Below are positions 1 to 9,365 of a stretch of 64,000 nt of DNA, one piece after another (position 1 is the first letter of the stretch; each line of letters opens with the position of its first letter). The DNA is from Cycloclasticus pugetii PS-1. Lineage in GTDB: Bacteria > Pseudomonadota > Gammaproteobacteria > Methylococcales > Cycloclasticaceae. The stretch is taken from NCBI RefSeq assembly GCF_000384415.1, contig NZ_ARVU01000001.1, positions 1,054,001 through 1,118,000 on the forward strand, in the 5' to 3' direction. A model generated the notes under the pieces. The model searched no databases. It saw only the letters and a list, made by a program, of their open reading frames with translations, and was not told the origin of the DNA. The position numbers and the translations under genes were made by a program.

Positions 1-722
1 AAAATATAAAAAAAAGCCCTAAGCACATTGCCATCATAATGGATGGCAATGGGCGTTGGGCTACCGCTCAGGGTAAACCTCGTACAGCAGGCCATAAAGC
101 GGGCGTTGATGCATTAAGAACCACTATCGAAACGTGCGCTAGCTACGGTGTAGAAGTGTTAACAGTGTTTGCATTTAGCAGCGAAAATTGGCGTCGTCCA
201 GCGAAAGAAGTTAATGTACTGATGGACTTGTTTATGTTGACGCTAAAAACACAAGCAAAACGATTACATAACAATAATATTCGTTTGAAAATAATTGGTG
301 ATAAAACCAAACTGTCCCAGTCGTTACAACAAAAAATTATAGATGTTGAGTTATTAACAGCTAAAAATACTGGTTTATTGCTGGTCATTGCAGCAAATTA
401 TGGTGGCCAATGGGATATTACGCAGGCAAGCCAATGTATGATGGCACATGCCGTCAGTCAAGACATTCCTTTAACAGACCTGAACATAGAAGACTTTTTA
501 TCCACTGCAGCTATACCAGACCCTGATTTATTCATAAGAACAGGTGGTGAACAGCGAATTAGTAATTTTTTACTTTGGCAAATAGCTTATAGTGAACTTT
601 ATTTTACAGACACACTTTGGCCAGATTTTGATAAGAATGCTCTTGATGTGGCCATTCAGTATTTCTCTTCTCGTGAGCGTCGGTTCGGACAGACAGGTGA
701 GCAACTTGATGAAGATGGTTAA
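1..722 (+). CDS. uppS: Undecaprenyl diphosphate synthase, 5' partial
   Basis: This cis-prenyltransferase extends farnesyl-PP with isopentenyl-PP to make undecaprenyl-PP, the lipid carrier for peptidoglycan and LPS. The N-terminal motif [10 protein letters not shown], carrying the catalytic Asp, and the C-terminal [15 protein letters not shown] region are both clear. The first in-window ATG (39) lies inside the conserved motif. The frame stays open upstream through K-H-I-A-I-I to the window edge, so the true start is outside the window and ATG 39 is not the start. It is followed 3 bases later by cdsA, the usual gammaproteobacterial order. Confidence 0.95.
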   Translation, partial: NIKKSPKHIAIIMDGNGRWATAQGKPRTAGHKAGVDALRTTIETCASYGVEVLTVFAFSSENWRRPAKEVNVLMDLFMLTLKTQAKRLHNNNIRLKIIGDKTKLSQSLQQKIIDVELLTAKNTGLLLVIAANYGGQWDITQASQCMMAHAVSQDIPLTDLNIEDFLSTAAIPDPDLFIRTGGEQRISNFLLWQIAYSELYFTDTLWPDFDKNALDVAIQYFSSRERRFGQTGEQLDEDG

Positions 723-725
723 GGA

Positions 726-1547
726 ATGACTAGTCTCGCTAAGAGGCTTCTAACAGCCATAGTATTGATTCCAGCTGTGGTCTGGATTGTAATGTATTCT
801 TCTGAACCATTTTTTATAGGGGTTCTAAGTCTAATTGTTTTGATAGCTGGCTATGAATGGGCTGCTTTAAGTGCTGTAAAAAGCAAGCTATATAAATCTA
901 TATTTGCGATAACTGGCTTGCTGTTTTCGTTTGGTTTAACGCTTTTAAATGAACCTTTTTTAAGTGGTTTTTTTTACGCTAGTTTAATATTTTGGTTATT
1001 GGCGATCGTGTTGCTGATAACTAAAGCGCAAGATTTACTGGCAAATAAAGTAGCGCGCCCTGTGATGCTTTTAATTGGCTATTTATTGCTTGGTTTAATA
1101 TTCATATCGCTTTACCAGTTGAGGCTCAATTTTGAACAAGGCCCTGAGCTTTTAATGTACCTATTATTGTTGATGTGGGTTGCTGATAGTGGAGCTTATT
1201 TTGCTGGCCGTTCATTTGGGCGTCATAAATTATCACCTCTTATTAGTCCTGGAAAATCTATAGAAGGCGTCATTGGTGGTGCATTAGCTTGTTTATTGTT
1301 GGCTTTTTTTGCAGATCAATATTTTGAAATTAACAACGGTACCATGTTTATAAGTGTGTCGGTGTTTGTTGCCTTTGTCTCGGTTTTTGGGGATCTATTT
1401 GAAAGCCTTATGAAGCGACGTGTAAACGTTAAAGATAGTGGGGCAATTTTACCGGGTCATGGTGGCGTTCTTGATCGTATTGATAGCCTTATTGCGGCGG
1501 CTCCTGTTTATGTTGCTTGTCTGTTAATGACAAAACTGTTCACATGA
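726..1547 (+). CDS. cdsA: Phosphatidate cytidylyltransferase
   Basis: This integral membrane enzyme makes CDP-diacylglycerol from phosphatidate and CTP, the entry to phospholipid synthesis. The protein is 273 residues, very hydrophobic, with about seven or eight membrane segments. The CdsA signature is visible near the C-terminus (KDSGAILPGHGGVLDRIDSL, with the conserved Asp residues). It starts 3 bases after uppS and its TGA overlaps the dxr start as ATGA, so the two are probably translationally coupled. Confidence 0.95.
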   Translation: MTSLAKRLLTAIVLIPAVVWIVMYSSEPFFIGVLSLIVLIAGYEWAALSAVKSKLYKSIFAITGLLFSFGLTLLNEPFLSGFFYASLIFWLLAIVLLITKAQDLLANKVARPVMLLIGYLLLGLIFISLYQLRLNFEQGPELLMYLLLLMWVADSGAYFAGRSFGRHKLSPLISPGKSIEGVIGGALACLLLAFFADQYFEINNGTMFISVSVFVAFVSVFGDLFESLMKRRVNVKDSGAILPGHGGVLDRIDSLIAAAPVYVACLLMTKLFT

Positions 1548-2722
1548 AAAATGTTTGCTTGCTTGGCTCAACTGGCTCAATTGGAGTTAGTACGCTTGAT
1601 GTTATAAGACTCAATAAGAATGCTTACAGAGTAGTTGCACTGACAGCTAATAAAAACATTGGGCGGTTATTAGAGCAATGTATAGAATTTAAGCCAACTT
1701 ATGCAGTGGTTCCAGATGCTGAGCTTGCAGATGCGTTTAGAGGGAAATTGGAACGCTCTGACGCATGTGAAACCCAAGTGTTATCTGGCATGGATTCTTT
1801 AGAGTTTGTTGCTAAACATTCAATGACTGATATTGTGGTGGCAGCCATTGTTGGAGCGGTTGGTTTATTGTCAACTTTAGCAGGTGCTAAGGCAGGTAAA
1901 ACAATTTTACTGGCGAATAAAGAATCTTTAGTTGTATCGGGTGATTTATTGATGTCTGTAGTGAAACAAAATGGTGCCACCTTGCTACCGTTAGACAGCG
2001 AACATAATGCTTTATTTCAATGTATGCCCGATGCATACAAGGCTGGGCAACGTGCTGAGGGCGTTAGAAAATTAATTTTAACGGCTTCTGGTGGGCCTTT
2101 TTTGAACCTTAATGCCAGTGAGTTGGATAATGTAACGGTCGAGCAGGCTTGTGCACACCCAAACTGGTCAATGGGGCATAAAATCTCTGTTGACTCAGCG
2201 ACTATGATGAATAAAGGTTTGGAGTTAATTGAAGCGAGTTATTTATTTGATATGCCCGCTGAATTAATAGATGTGCTGATACATCCTCAAAGTATTGTTC
2301 ATTCGATGATTGATTATGTGGATGGGTCTGTTTTAGCGCAACTTGGAAACCCCGATATGCGCACACCCATAGCACATGCATTAGCATGGCCAAAAAGGCA
2401 TGAGAGTGGCGTGTCAGCGCTGGATTTTCTAGTGAATAATCAATTAACATTTGAATCAGCCTCATATGAAAAATTCCCTTGCTTACGTTTAGCTTATGAA
2501 GCTTTAGATGCTAAAGGAACAGCACCAGCGATCTTAAATGCAGCAAATGAAGTTGCCGTTGAAGCATTTTTGGCAAAAGAATTAGCGTTCACTGGTATTT
2601 CCACATTGATTGAGCAGGTGTTGAGTATTACAACAGTGAGCCCTGCTGACTCAATTGAAAGCGTTTTAAGCGCAGATGCACAAGCACGTCAGGTTGCAAA
2701 AAATTGTTTGGAGAACGGTTAA
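1544..2722 (+). CDS. dxr: 1-deoxy-D-xylulose 5-phosphate reductoisomerase
   Basis: This enzyme catalyses the second step of the MEP isoprenoid pathway (DXP to MEP, NADPH-dependent). The N-terminal Rossmann motif GSTGSIG, the LLANKES segment and the metal/substrate-binding region LPLDSEHNALFQ are all present. I chose ATG 1544, giving 392 residues beginning MKNVCLLGSTGS, because it forms an ATGA overlap with cdsA and matches the family N-terminus. An in-frame upstream start at 1517 would add nine unrelated residues. ispD and ispF of the same pathway lie about 19 kb downstream. Confidence 0.95.
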   Translation: MKNVCLLGSTGSIGVSTLDVIRLNKNAYRVVALTANKNIGRLLEQCIEFKPTYAVVPDAELADAFRGKLERSDACETQVLSGMDSLEFVAKHSMTDIVVAAIVGAVGLLSTLAGAKAGKTILLANKESLVVSGDLLMSVVKQNGATLLPLDSEHNALFQCMPDAYKAGQRAEGVRKLILTASGGPFLNLNASELDNVTVEQACAHPNWSMGHKISVDSATMMNKGLELIEASYLFDMPAELIDVLIHPQSIVHSMIDYVDGSVLAQLGNPDMRTPIAHALAWPKRHESGVSALDFLVNNQLTFESASYEKFPCLRLAYEALDAKGTAPAILNAANEVAVEAFLAKELAFTGISTLIEQVLSITTVSPADSIESVLSADAQARQVAKNCLENG

Positions 2723-4077
2723 TGAGCATTATTATTTCAATGGCCTCTTTTATCTTGGCCTTAGGTATTTTGGTTACCGTTCATGAATTCGGCCATTTTT
2801 GGGTGGCGCGTAAATGTGGTGTGAAAGTATTACGTTTTTCTGTCGGTTTTGGTAAACCGTTAATTAAATTTAAAAGGAAAAATGACGAGACAGAATATGT
2901 CATTGCAAGTATACCGTTAGGCGGTTATGTGAAAATGCTCGATGAGCGTGAAGGAAACGTCGAAGAGAGTGAGAAAAAGCTAGCCTTTAATAATAAACCT
3001 CTGCTAAGTCGTTTCCTTATCGTTTTAGCGGGCCCTGTTTTTAATTTGGTGTTTGCCTTCTTGGTTTTTTGGCTAATTCTAACAGTTGGCGAAAGAGGTT
3101 TGAAGCCTGTGGTTGGTAAACTAGACCCGGCTGGTGTTGCTATTCATTCAGGTATTGAAGTTGGTGATGAAATTCTTGCTGTCAATGATCGTCCAGCAAC
3201 TATATGGCGTGTGGCCATTGGCTTAATTGCCAGTGAAATGATTGATAATGGCTCGGTTGATCTCACCGTTGAGACACCTGGTGGACAAACAAAAGACATT
3301 CAATTTAACGTCCAATCGGGAGATATTCCTGAGCCAAACGATATTGTTAATAAGCTTGGTATTGAGCCTTTTTTGCCGACATTAAAACCGATGATTGGCA
3401 ATATTGTTTCTGCTGAGCCAGCTGATTTAGCGGGGTTAAAGAGGGGTGATTTGATTCTGTCTGCCAATAATGAAGAGGTCGATAGTTGGCAACAATGGGT
3501 CTCAGTTATTCGTGCAAACCCAGAAAAAAGCATTTCTATAATAGTGCTAAGAAATAATGAGCGCTTAGCATTACGCCTTATTCCGCAAAAAATCATAGAA
3601 AATGATAGCCCGATTGGAAGAATTGGTGTGTCCCCATGGGTCGATGAGGTGTCAAATGACTTTTATACTACGTATTCATTGAATGGTTTTTCAGCGATAG
3701 TAGAAGCGGCCACTCAAACGGTTCATTATTCAATATTAACTGTTAAGTTAATTGGCAGAATGCTGATTGGAGAGGCATCTGTGCAGAACTTAAGTGGGCC
3801 TATTAGTTTGGCTCAATATGCAGGTAAAACGGCCACAATAGGTCTAATACCATTCTTAAAATTTTTGGCATTTGTCAGCGTTAGTTTAGGTGTTATGAAT
3901 TTATTGCCGATTCCTATGTTAGATGGCGGTCATTTGTTTTTTTACCTCATTGAAGCGGTTAAAGGTAAGCCTGTTTCTGAAAAGGCTCAAGGTCTGTTTA
4001 TGCGTGTGGGTTTATTTGTCCTACTTTGTATGATGGTGTTGGCCATTTTTATCGACATTGGTCGAATAATTGGTTAA
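2722..4077 (+). CDS. rseP: Site-2 intramembrane zinc metalloprotease RseP
   Basis: This protease cuts the anti-sigma factor RseA within the membrane after a first periplasmic cut, releasing sigma-E; it also clears signal-peptide remnants. The zinc motif HEFGH is at residues 21-25 and the second motif, with LDGG around 400-403, is near the C-terminus. Two PDZ domains lie between. The length of 451 is normal. ATG 2722 overlaps the dxr stop as TAATG, with a GGAG Shine-Dalgarno just upstream, and is preferred over an in-frame ATG at 2704. Its likely targets, rpoE-rseA, are at 53294-54358. Confidence 0.95.
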   Translation: MSIIISMASFILALGILVTVHEFGHFWVARKCGVKVLRFSVGFGKPLIKFKRKNDETEYVIASIPLGGYVKMLDEREGNVEESEKKLAFNNKPLLSRFLIVLAGPVFNLVFAFLVFWLILTVGERGLKPVVGKLDPAGVAIHSGIEVGDEILAVNDRPATIWRVAIGLIASEMIDNGSVDLTVETPGGQTKDIQFNVQSGDIPEPNDIVNKLGIEPFLPTLKPMIGNIVSAEPADLAGLKRGDLILSANNEEVDSWQQWVSVIRANPEKSISIIVLRNNERLALRLIPQKIIENDSPIGRIGVSPWVDEVSNDFYTTYSLNGFSAIVEAATQTVHYSILTVKLIGRMLIGEASVQNLSGPISLAQYAGKTATIGLIPFLKFLAFVSVSLGVMNLLPIPMLDGGHLFFYLIEAVKGKPVSEKAQGLFMRVGLFVLLCMMVLAIFIDIGRIIG

Positions 4078-4090
4078 ATAAAAATACGTA

Positions 4091-4119
4091 TTGAGTCAAT
4101 GGATTGTTTTATCTATACT
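4091..4119 (+). promoter_or_regulatory. Sigma-70-type promoter candidate for bamA
   Basis: TTGAGT (4091-4096) is followed after exactly 17 bases by TATACT (4114-4119), a near-consensus -35/-10 pair in the 83-base gap between rseP and bamA. Transcription would start near 4126, giving a leader of about 35 bases. This is inferred from sequence match only. Confidence 0.5.
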
Positions 4120-4160
4120 TGCTCGATACGCCTTAAACGAACATAACATTAAAACGCATT

Positions 4161-6455
4161 GTGATAAAAAAAATCAGAACACTATTTCTTCCAGTTTTTA
4201 TACTATTTGTTCTATTCAGCTCAAATGTGGCATTTGCAGAAGAACCGGTGCTGGTTAAAGATATACGGGTTAATGGATTGCAGCGGATCACAGCGGGTGC
4301 TGTTTTTAATGCGCTAAGTCTGAAAGTAGGTGATCAATTTGAAGAGGAGACATCTGGGGAGATTATCCGAGAACTCTTTGAAATGGGCTTTTTTAGCGAT
4401 ATCAATGTGGACCTGAATGATGACATAGTCATTATTAATGTAAAAGAACGTCCAGCGATTACCAGTATCGAAATTGAAGGCAACGATGATATCGAAAACG
4501 AAACATTGCTTGAAGCATTTGGTGATGTTGGTATGGAAGTAGGACGTGTATTTAACCCACTAGTTCTCGATAAAGTTAAAAACGAATTACTTCAGCAATA
4601 TTACAATAACGGTAAATATTCAGCAGAGGTTAGCAGTAAAGTGACAACACTTGAGCGTAATCGAGTGGCTGTATTAATCAGTGTTGTAGAAGGTTCAGCA
4701 GCAAGTATTAAGAAAATTAATATTGTTGGTAATAAGTCTTTTTCAGATGAAGAGATTTTGTCGGTATTTGAGTTAACAGGTCCAACTCTGATTAGTTTTT
4801 ATACGAATAGTAATCAATACTCAAAACAGAAATTATCGGCTGATTTAGAACGTTTGAACTCATTCTATCAAGATCGTGGTTACATCAATTTTAAAGTTGA
4901 ATCCACACAGGTCTCAATTAGTCCTGATAAAAATGGAATTTTCATCACTATCAATATCAATGAAGGGAAGGTGCACACAGTTAGTGAAGTAAAACTGGCC
5001 GGTGAGTTGATTGTTAATCCTGATAAGTTAATCCCTTACGTGATTGTTCAGCCAACAGATGTTTTTTCTAGGAAAAAAGCAACGCAAACATCAGAATACA
5101 TTACTACCATTCTTGGGCAGGCGGGCTACTCGTTTGCAAATGTCAATATGATTCCTGAAATTGATAATGAATCATCAACAGTCAAAGTAACGTTTTTTGT
5201 TGACCCTGGGAAACGTGTCTATGTTCGACGTGTGTTGATGGAAGGGAATACTAAAACACGTGACGAGGTTCTAAGGCGAGAAGTTAGACAAATGGAAGCG
5301 GCATCCATTTCAACCAGAGCGGTTGATCATTCTAAAGCTAGGTTGTCACGATTAGGCCACTTTGATGAAGTGGACGTGGAAACCTTACCCGTTGCTGGTA
5401 CCAGTGATCAGGTTGATATTAAATACACGGTTAAAGAAAAGTCATCGGGCAATATTTTAGCCGGCGCTGGGTTTTCTCAATCACAAGGAATTGTGTTAAA
5501 TGCGAGTATTAGTCAAAACAACTTCTTAGGCACTGGTAAGCGGATGAGTGCTAGCTTTAATAATAGCTCAGTTAACACTATTTATAGTTTGGGTTATACC
5601 AATCCGTATTACACAGTTGACGGCGTGAGCCGAGGCTATAACATCAGTTATAGAACAACCGACTATGATGAAGCCAACAGCTCAAATTACGAAACTGAAA
5701 CATTTAATATGGGCGTTAATTTTGGCTTGCCATTAAATGAAAGTGATAAGATTGGTCTAGGTTTGGATCTAGAGTTCACTGATATTCAGTTAGACAATAA
5801 TCTGTTTTTTGGTGAAATAAATAAATTTATTGTTGAAAATGGTAATTCTTTTACTAACTTAAAAGCTTCTGCTTCATGGGGCACTGATACAAGGAATCGT
5901 GCTGTGTTTGCAACGCGAGGTGGGTCAAAACGTTTATCTGGCATCATTACAGTACCGGGTTCCGATCTTGAGTTTTATAAGTTGTCATATAATCAAGAGC
6001 AATATTTCCCAATCAGTACTAATACAACACTCTATTTGAATGCTGATTTTGGTTATGGTGATTCATATGGCGATGCTGAGAGCTTACCGTTCTTTGAAAA
6101 TTATTATGCCGGCGGTAAAGGCTCTGTCAGGGGGTTTACAGATAATACACTAGGTCCTCGGGATATTTTTGACGATCCAATTGGCGGCAGTGTTAAATTA
6201 GTGGGTAATGCAGAATTCATCTTTCCTGTACCCTTTATGCCAGATAATAAAAGCGTCAGAATGAGTACTTTTGTTGATGCTGGTAATGTTTATGATGATG
6301 AGATAGACGTAGGTGAGTTACGTTACTCTGTTGGTGTGTCAGCAAAATGGTTGTCTCCATTTGGCGCATTATCCTTCAGTTTAGCAATGCCTATTAATGA
6401 TGGAGAAGATGATGAGGTGCAAACATTCCAATTTGCCTTTGGCTCAGGGATATAA
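4161..6455 (+). CDS. bamA: Outer-membrane protein assembly factor BamA
   Basis: This is the core of the BAM complex, which folds and inserts beta-barrel proteins into the outer membrane. A signal peptide is cut after about residue 26 (NVAFA|EE). Five POTRA repeats fill roughly 27-420 and an Omp85 barrel follows. The conserved VRGF loop motif is at 656-659. The start is GTG; no ATG is available because an in-frame stop lies about 27 bases upstream, and there is no clear Shine-Dalgarno. The 764-residue length is slightly short for the family. The last residue is Ile (FAFGSGI), not the usual aromatic. skp follows, as is typical. Confidence 0.95.
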   Translation: MIKKIRTLFLPVFILFVLFSSNVAFAEEPVLVKDIRVNGLQRITAGAVFNALSLKVGDQFEEETSGEIIRELFEMGFFSDINVDLNDDIVIINVKERPAITSIEIEGNDDIENETLLEAFGDVGMEVGRVFNPLVLDKVKNELLQQYYNNGKYSAEVSSKVTTLERNRVAVLISVVEGSAASIKKINIVGNKSFSDEEILSVFELTGPTLISFYTNSNQYSKQKLSADLERLNSFYQDRGYINFKVESTQVSISPDKNGIFITININEGKVHTVSEVKLAGELIVNPDKLIPYVIVQPTDVFSRKKATQTSEYITTILGQAGYSFANVNMIPEIDNESSTVKVTFFVDPGKRVYVRRVLMEGNTKTRDEVLRREVRQMEAASISTRAVDHSKARLSRLGHFDEVDVETLPVAGTSDQVDIKYTVKEKSSGNILAGAGFSQSQGIVLNASISQNNFLGTGKRMSASFNNSSVNTIYSLGYTNPYYTVDGVSRGYNISYRTTDYDEANSSNYETETFNMGVNFGLPLNESDKIGLGLDLEFTDIQLDNNLFFGEINKFIVENGNSFTNLKASASWGTDTRNRAVFATRGGSKRLSGIITVPGSDLEFYKLSYNQEQYFPISTNTTLYLNADFGYGDSYGDAESLPFFENYYAGGKGSVRGFTDNTLGPRDIFDDPIGGSVKLVGNAEFIFPVPFMPDNKSVRMSTFVDAGNVYDDEIDVGELRYSVGVSAKWLSPFGALSFSLAMPINDGEDDEVQTFQFAFGSGI

Positions 6456-6551
6456 AATCGGCTAAAACCGAGGCTACAGGCACCACTTCAACTTAACGAA
6501 ATATACCTTGATGGGTATTGATAATAGTAATGTAAACAGTAGGAGAACACA

Positions 6552-7061
6552 TTGAAACTTTTTAACCAGATCTTAATTGCTAGCATATTAACAGTAGGAC
6601 TTCTAAGTACCGCGCAAGCTGCCGACATCAAAATTGGCTTTGTTAACGTAGCTAGGATTTTAGAAAAAGCACCTCAGGCAGAAAAAGCAAAGGTGGCTTT
6701 GGAAAAAGAATTTTCTCCAAGAAATAAACGCTTATTAGCGAGTCAAAAGGAAATCAAAAAACTAGATGAAAAACTTGCTCGTGATGCCAAATTAATGAGT
6801 GAGTCTGAAACACGACGCTTACAGCGTGATGTGCTAGAAAAGAAGCGTGCACTCAATCGTGACCAAGAAGAGTTTAGAGAAGACTTTAATTTAAGACGTA
6901 ACGAAGAGTTAGCCAAGTTACAAAAATTGGTTTTCGAAGCAATTAAAGGGCTTTCAGAAGCTGAAAAATATGATTTAGTGCTTCATGATGGTGTTGTTTT
7001 TGCGAGTGGCGCAGTTGATATAACCAATAAAGTTCAAAACCGTCTATCTACTGGTAAATAG
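6552..7061 (+). CDS. skp: Periplasmic chaperone Skp/OmpH
   Basis: This holds unfolded outer-membrane proteins in the periplasm before BAM insertion. It has 169 residues with a cleavable signal peptide (STAQA|AD, about residue 23) and a long charged helical region (about 60-130) matching the coiled-coil tentacles of the trimer. The start is TTG, supported by an excellent AGGAGA Shine-Dalgarno at 6541-6546 with 5-base spacing. The position between bamA and lpxD is the classic arrangement. Confidence 0.92.
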   Translation: MKLFNQILIASILTVGLLSTAQAADIKIGFVNVARILEKAPQAEKAKVALEKEFSPRNKRLLASQKEIKKLDEKLARDAKLMSESETRRLQRDVLEKKRALNRDQEEFREDFNLRRNEELAKLQKLVFEAIKGLSEAEKYDLVLHDGVVFASGAVDITNKVQNRLSTGK

Positions 7062-7086
7062 CGTTAACCAAAATGGCTGTTGATTA

Positions 7087-8109
7087 ATGCTGACTTTACA
7101 AGAATTAGCGGTCGCTATTGATGCTGATTTAATCGGTGACCCAAACTATCAAATCAGTAGTTGTGCTACGCTTGAATCAGCTAGGTCTGATCAGCTATCG
7201 TTTATCTATAATAAAAAGTACATTACAGATTTACAGACAACCAATGCGGGCGTTGTTATCTTATCCGATGCTTTTTTAGCAGGATATGATGGCAATGCAT
7301 TGATTGTTAAAAACCCATATTTAGCGTACGCAAAAGCAGCAAATGTGATTCATGCCGCCCCTCCAAGATTGGGCAGTATTCATGCTTCGGTTGTAATTGG
7401 TGATAATGCAAATATTGCTGAGGATTGCGTGTTGGCTCCTCATGTTGTCATTGGTGATGATGTCACCATTGGTAAAGGTTGTTATATAGGGCCTGGATGC
7501 GTCATTGCCAATAAAGTAGTGATTGGTAATAATCTTAAGTTAGTCGCCAATGTAAGTCTTGGAGAAGAGACGAAAATAGGCGATAACGTTACGATTCACC
7601 CAAGTACTGTGATAGGTAGTGATGGCTTTGGCTATGCACCATACAATGATAAAAAAGGTTGGTGTAAAATACCTCAACTTGGACATGTTGTTATTGGTAA
7701 TGATGTTGAAATAGGGTCTAATACGTCGATTGATTGTGGTGCTTTAGATAATACAGTTATTGGTGATGGCGTTAAAATTGATAACCAAGTACAGATAGCA
7801 CATAACGTTGTGATTGGTGACCATACAGCTATAGCCGCTTGTACTGGTATAGCCGGTAGTACGAAAATTGGAAAATATTGCACATTTGCTGGTGGTGTTG
7901 GCCTAGTAGGGCATATATCGATAACAGATGGTGTGCATGTAACCGGCATGACAATGGTTACGCATTCAATTAATGAAGCCGGTGTTTATTCATCAGGTAC
8001 ACCGTTTCAAAAAAATACAGATTGGCTTAAGAATGCAGTTCGCTTTAAGCAACTTGATAAATTAACCAAAAAAATCAATTATTTAATAAAGTTAAAAAAG
8101 GAAAATTAA
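7087..8109 (+). CDS. lpxD: UDP-3-O-acylglucosamine N-acyltransferase LpxD
   Basis: This adds the N-linked 3-hydroxyacyl chain in the third step of lipid A synthesis, using acyl-ACP. The N-terminal uridine-binding domain is followed by a left-handed beta-helix of hexapeptide repeats (about 100-290). The catalytic His is H239 in [10 protein letters not shown], the same number as in E. coli. It has 340 residues. The stop shares one base with the fabZ ATG. Confidence 0.95.
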   Translation: MLTLQELAVAIDADLIGDPNYQISSCATLESARSDQLSFIYNKKYITDLQTTNAGVVILSDAFLAGYDGNALIVKNPYLAYAKAANVIHAAPPRLGSIHASVVIGDNANIAEDCVLAPHVVIGDDVTIGKGCYIGPGCVIANKVVIGNNLKLVANVSLGEETKIGDNVTIHPSTVIGSDGFGYAPYNDKKGWCKIPQLGHVVIGNDVEIGSNTSIDCGALDNTVIGDGVKIDNQVQIAHNVVIGDHTAIAACTGIAGSTKIGKYCTFAGGVGLVGHISITDGVHVTGMTMVTHSINEAGVYSSGTPFQKNTDWLKNAVRFKQLDKLTKKINYLIKLKKEN

Positions 8110-8558
8110 TGTCGCTTGATGATGTAAGAAAAGTAATGGAATTCTTGCCACACCGTTATCCTTTTTTAATGATTGATAGAGTTGTTGAGTATGAGGCCGG
8201 CGAAAGGTTGTTAGCCGTTAAGAATGTCACTTACAACGAACCCCAGTTTACCGGTCATTTCCCACATAACCCGATTATGCCAGGCGTATTGGTTATTGAA
8301 GCATTGGCACAAGCAACGGGTCTGTTGTCGATGAAAACATTAACAGATCGTGGTGAAGACTTTGGCGAATACTACTTGGTAGGTATCGATAAAGCGCGTT
8401 TTAAACGGTCTGTTGTACCCGGCGACCAATTAATGATAGAAGCGGTTTTCAAAAAGAATAAACGAAATATTTGGTCCTTTTCAGCGTCCGCAACAGTCGA
8501 TGGAGAATTGGTTGTGTCTGCTGAGATTATGTGTGCCTCAAAGGAGTCGACTAAATGA
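8109..8558 (+). CDS. fabZ: 3-hydroxyacyl-ACP dehydratase FabZ
   Basis: This hot-dog-fold dehydratase of fatty acid elongation competes with LpxA/LpxD for 3-hydroxyacyl-ACP, which explains its place inside the lpx cluster. It has 149 residues. The active-site pair is H50 and E64 in the stretch GHFPHNPIMPGVLVIEALAQ. It overlaps lpxD by one base and lpxA by four (ATGA). Confidence 0.95.
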   Translation: MSLDDVRKVMEFLPHRYPFLMIDRVVEYEAGERLLAVKNVTYNEPQFTGHFPHNPIMPGVLVIEALAQATGLLSMKTLTDRGEDFGEYYLVGIDKARFKRSVVPGDQLMIEAVFKKNKRNIWSFSASATVDGELVVSAEIMCASKESTK

Positions 8559-9325
8559 TTCACCAAACGGCTATTATCGACCCAACAGCGTCTATAGGTG
8601 AGAATGTAAAAATTGGTCCTTATACGGTTATCGGAGCGAATGTTTCGATAGGCACTGGAACGGTTGTTTCTTCTCACGTTACGATTAATGGAACAACAAC
8701 AATAGGCAAAAACAATCGAATTTATCAGTTTTCGTCTATTGGTGAAGACCCTCAAGATAAGAAGTATGCTGGTGAAGAGTCATTCTTAGAAATTGGTGAT
8801 AATAACGAAATCCGCGAATTCACAACAATTCACAGAGGCACAACACAGGATAAAAATATTACGAAAATTGGTAGTAATAATTTATTCATGGCCTATACAC
8901 ATGTTGCTCATGACTGTGTGATTGCCGACGATGTTATTCTTGCTAATGCTGCTTCATTAGGTGGTCATGTACATATTGGCAATAATGCTATCTTGGGCGG
9001 TTTCTCCATCGTCCATCAGTTTTGTCATTTGGGTGATCATTGTTTTTCAGCTATGGGTAGCGCGATTACAAAAGATGTGCCGCCTTTTGTAATGGTTGGT
9101 GGTCGACCTACCAAACCTCATGGGATCAATACGGTTGGATTAGATAGGCGTGGCTTTTCAGCGGACACTATTTTGCAGGTTAAACGAGCCTATAAATTGC
9201 TTTATAAATCAGGCTTAAAGTTAGCTGATGCTAAAGCAGAATTAGTCAATGTTGTAAAAGATCACCCCGAGTTAACCATCATGTTGGATTTTTTAGAGAA
9301 TTCTAGCCGCAGTATTTTACGATAG
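8555..9325 (+). CDS. lpxA: UDP-GlcNAc O-acyltransferase LpxA
   Basis: This catalyses the first step of lipid A synthesis, O-acylation of UDP-GlcNAc from 3-hydroxyacyl-ACP. It is a trimeric left-handed beta-helix built from hexapeptide repeats over residues 1-190, with a helical C-terminus. The catalytic His is the second His of THVAHDC (H119, equivalent to E. coli H125). It has 256 residues, and its start overlaps the fabZ stop as ATGA. Confidence 0.95.
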   Translation: MIHQTAIIDPTASIGENVKIGPYTVIGANVSIGTGTVVSSHVTINGTTTIGKNNRIYQFSSIGEDPQDKKYAGEESFLEIGDNNEIREFTTIHRGTTQDKNITKIGSNNLFMAYTHVAHDCVIADDVILANAASLGGHVHIGNNAILGGFSIVHQFCHLGDHCFSAMGSAITKDVPPFVMVGGRPTKPHGINTVGLDRRGFSADTILQVKRAYKLLYKSGLKLADAKAELVNVVKDHPELTIMLDFLENSSRSILR

Positions 9326-9365
9326 TTAGACAGGTAAGCTTCATAAGGATTACCGTGCGTTTACT

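Noticed and set aside
8372-8755. 127-codon antisense frame opposite fabZ-lpxA
   Set aside because: Composition follows the hexapeptide repeats of lpxA read backwards; no independent support.
9355-9357. GTG as an earlier lpxB start with a nearby AAGGA
   Set aside because: It is out of frame with lpxB and meets a stop after four codons.
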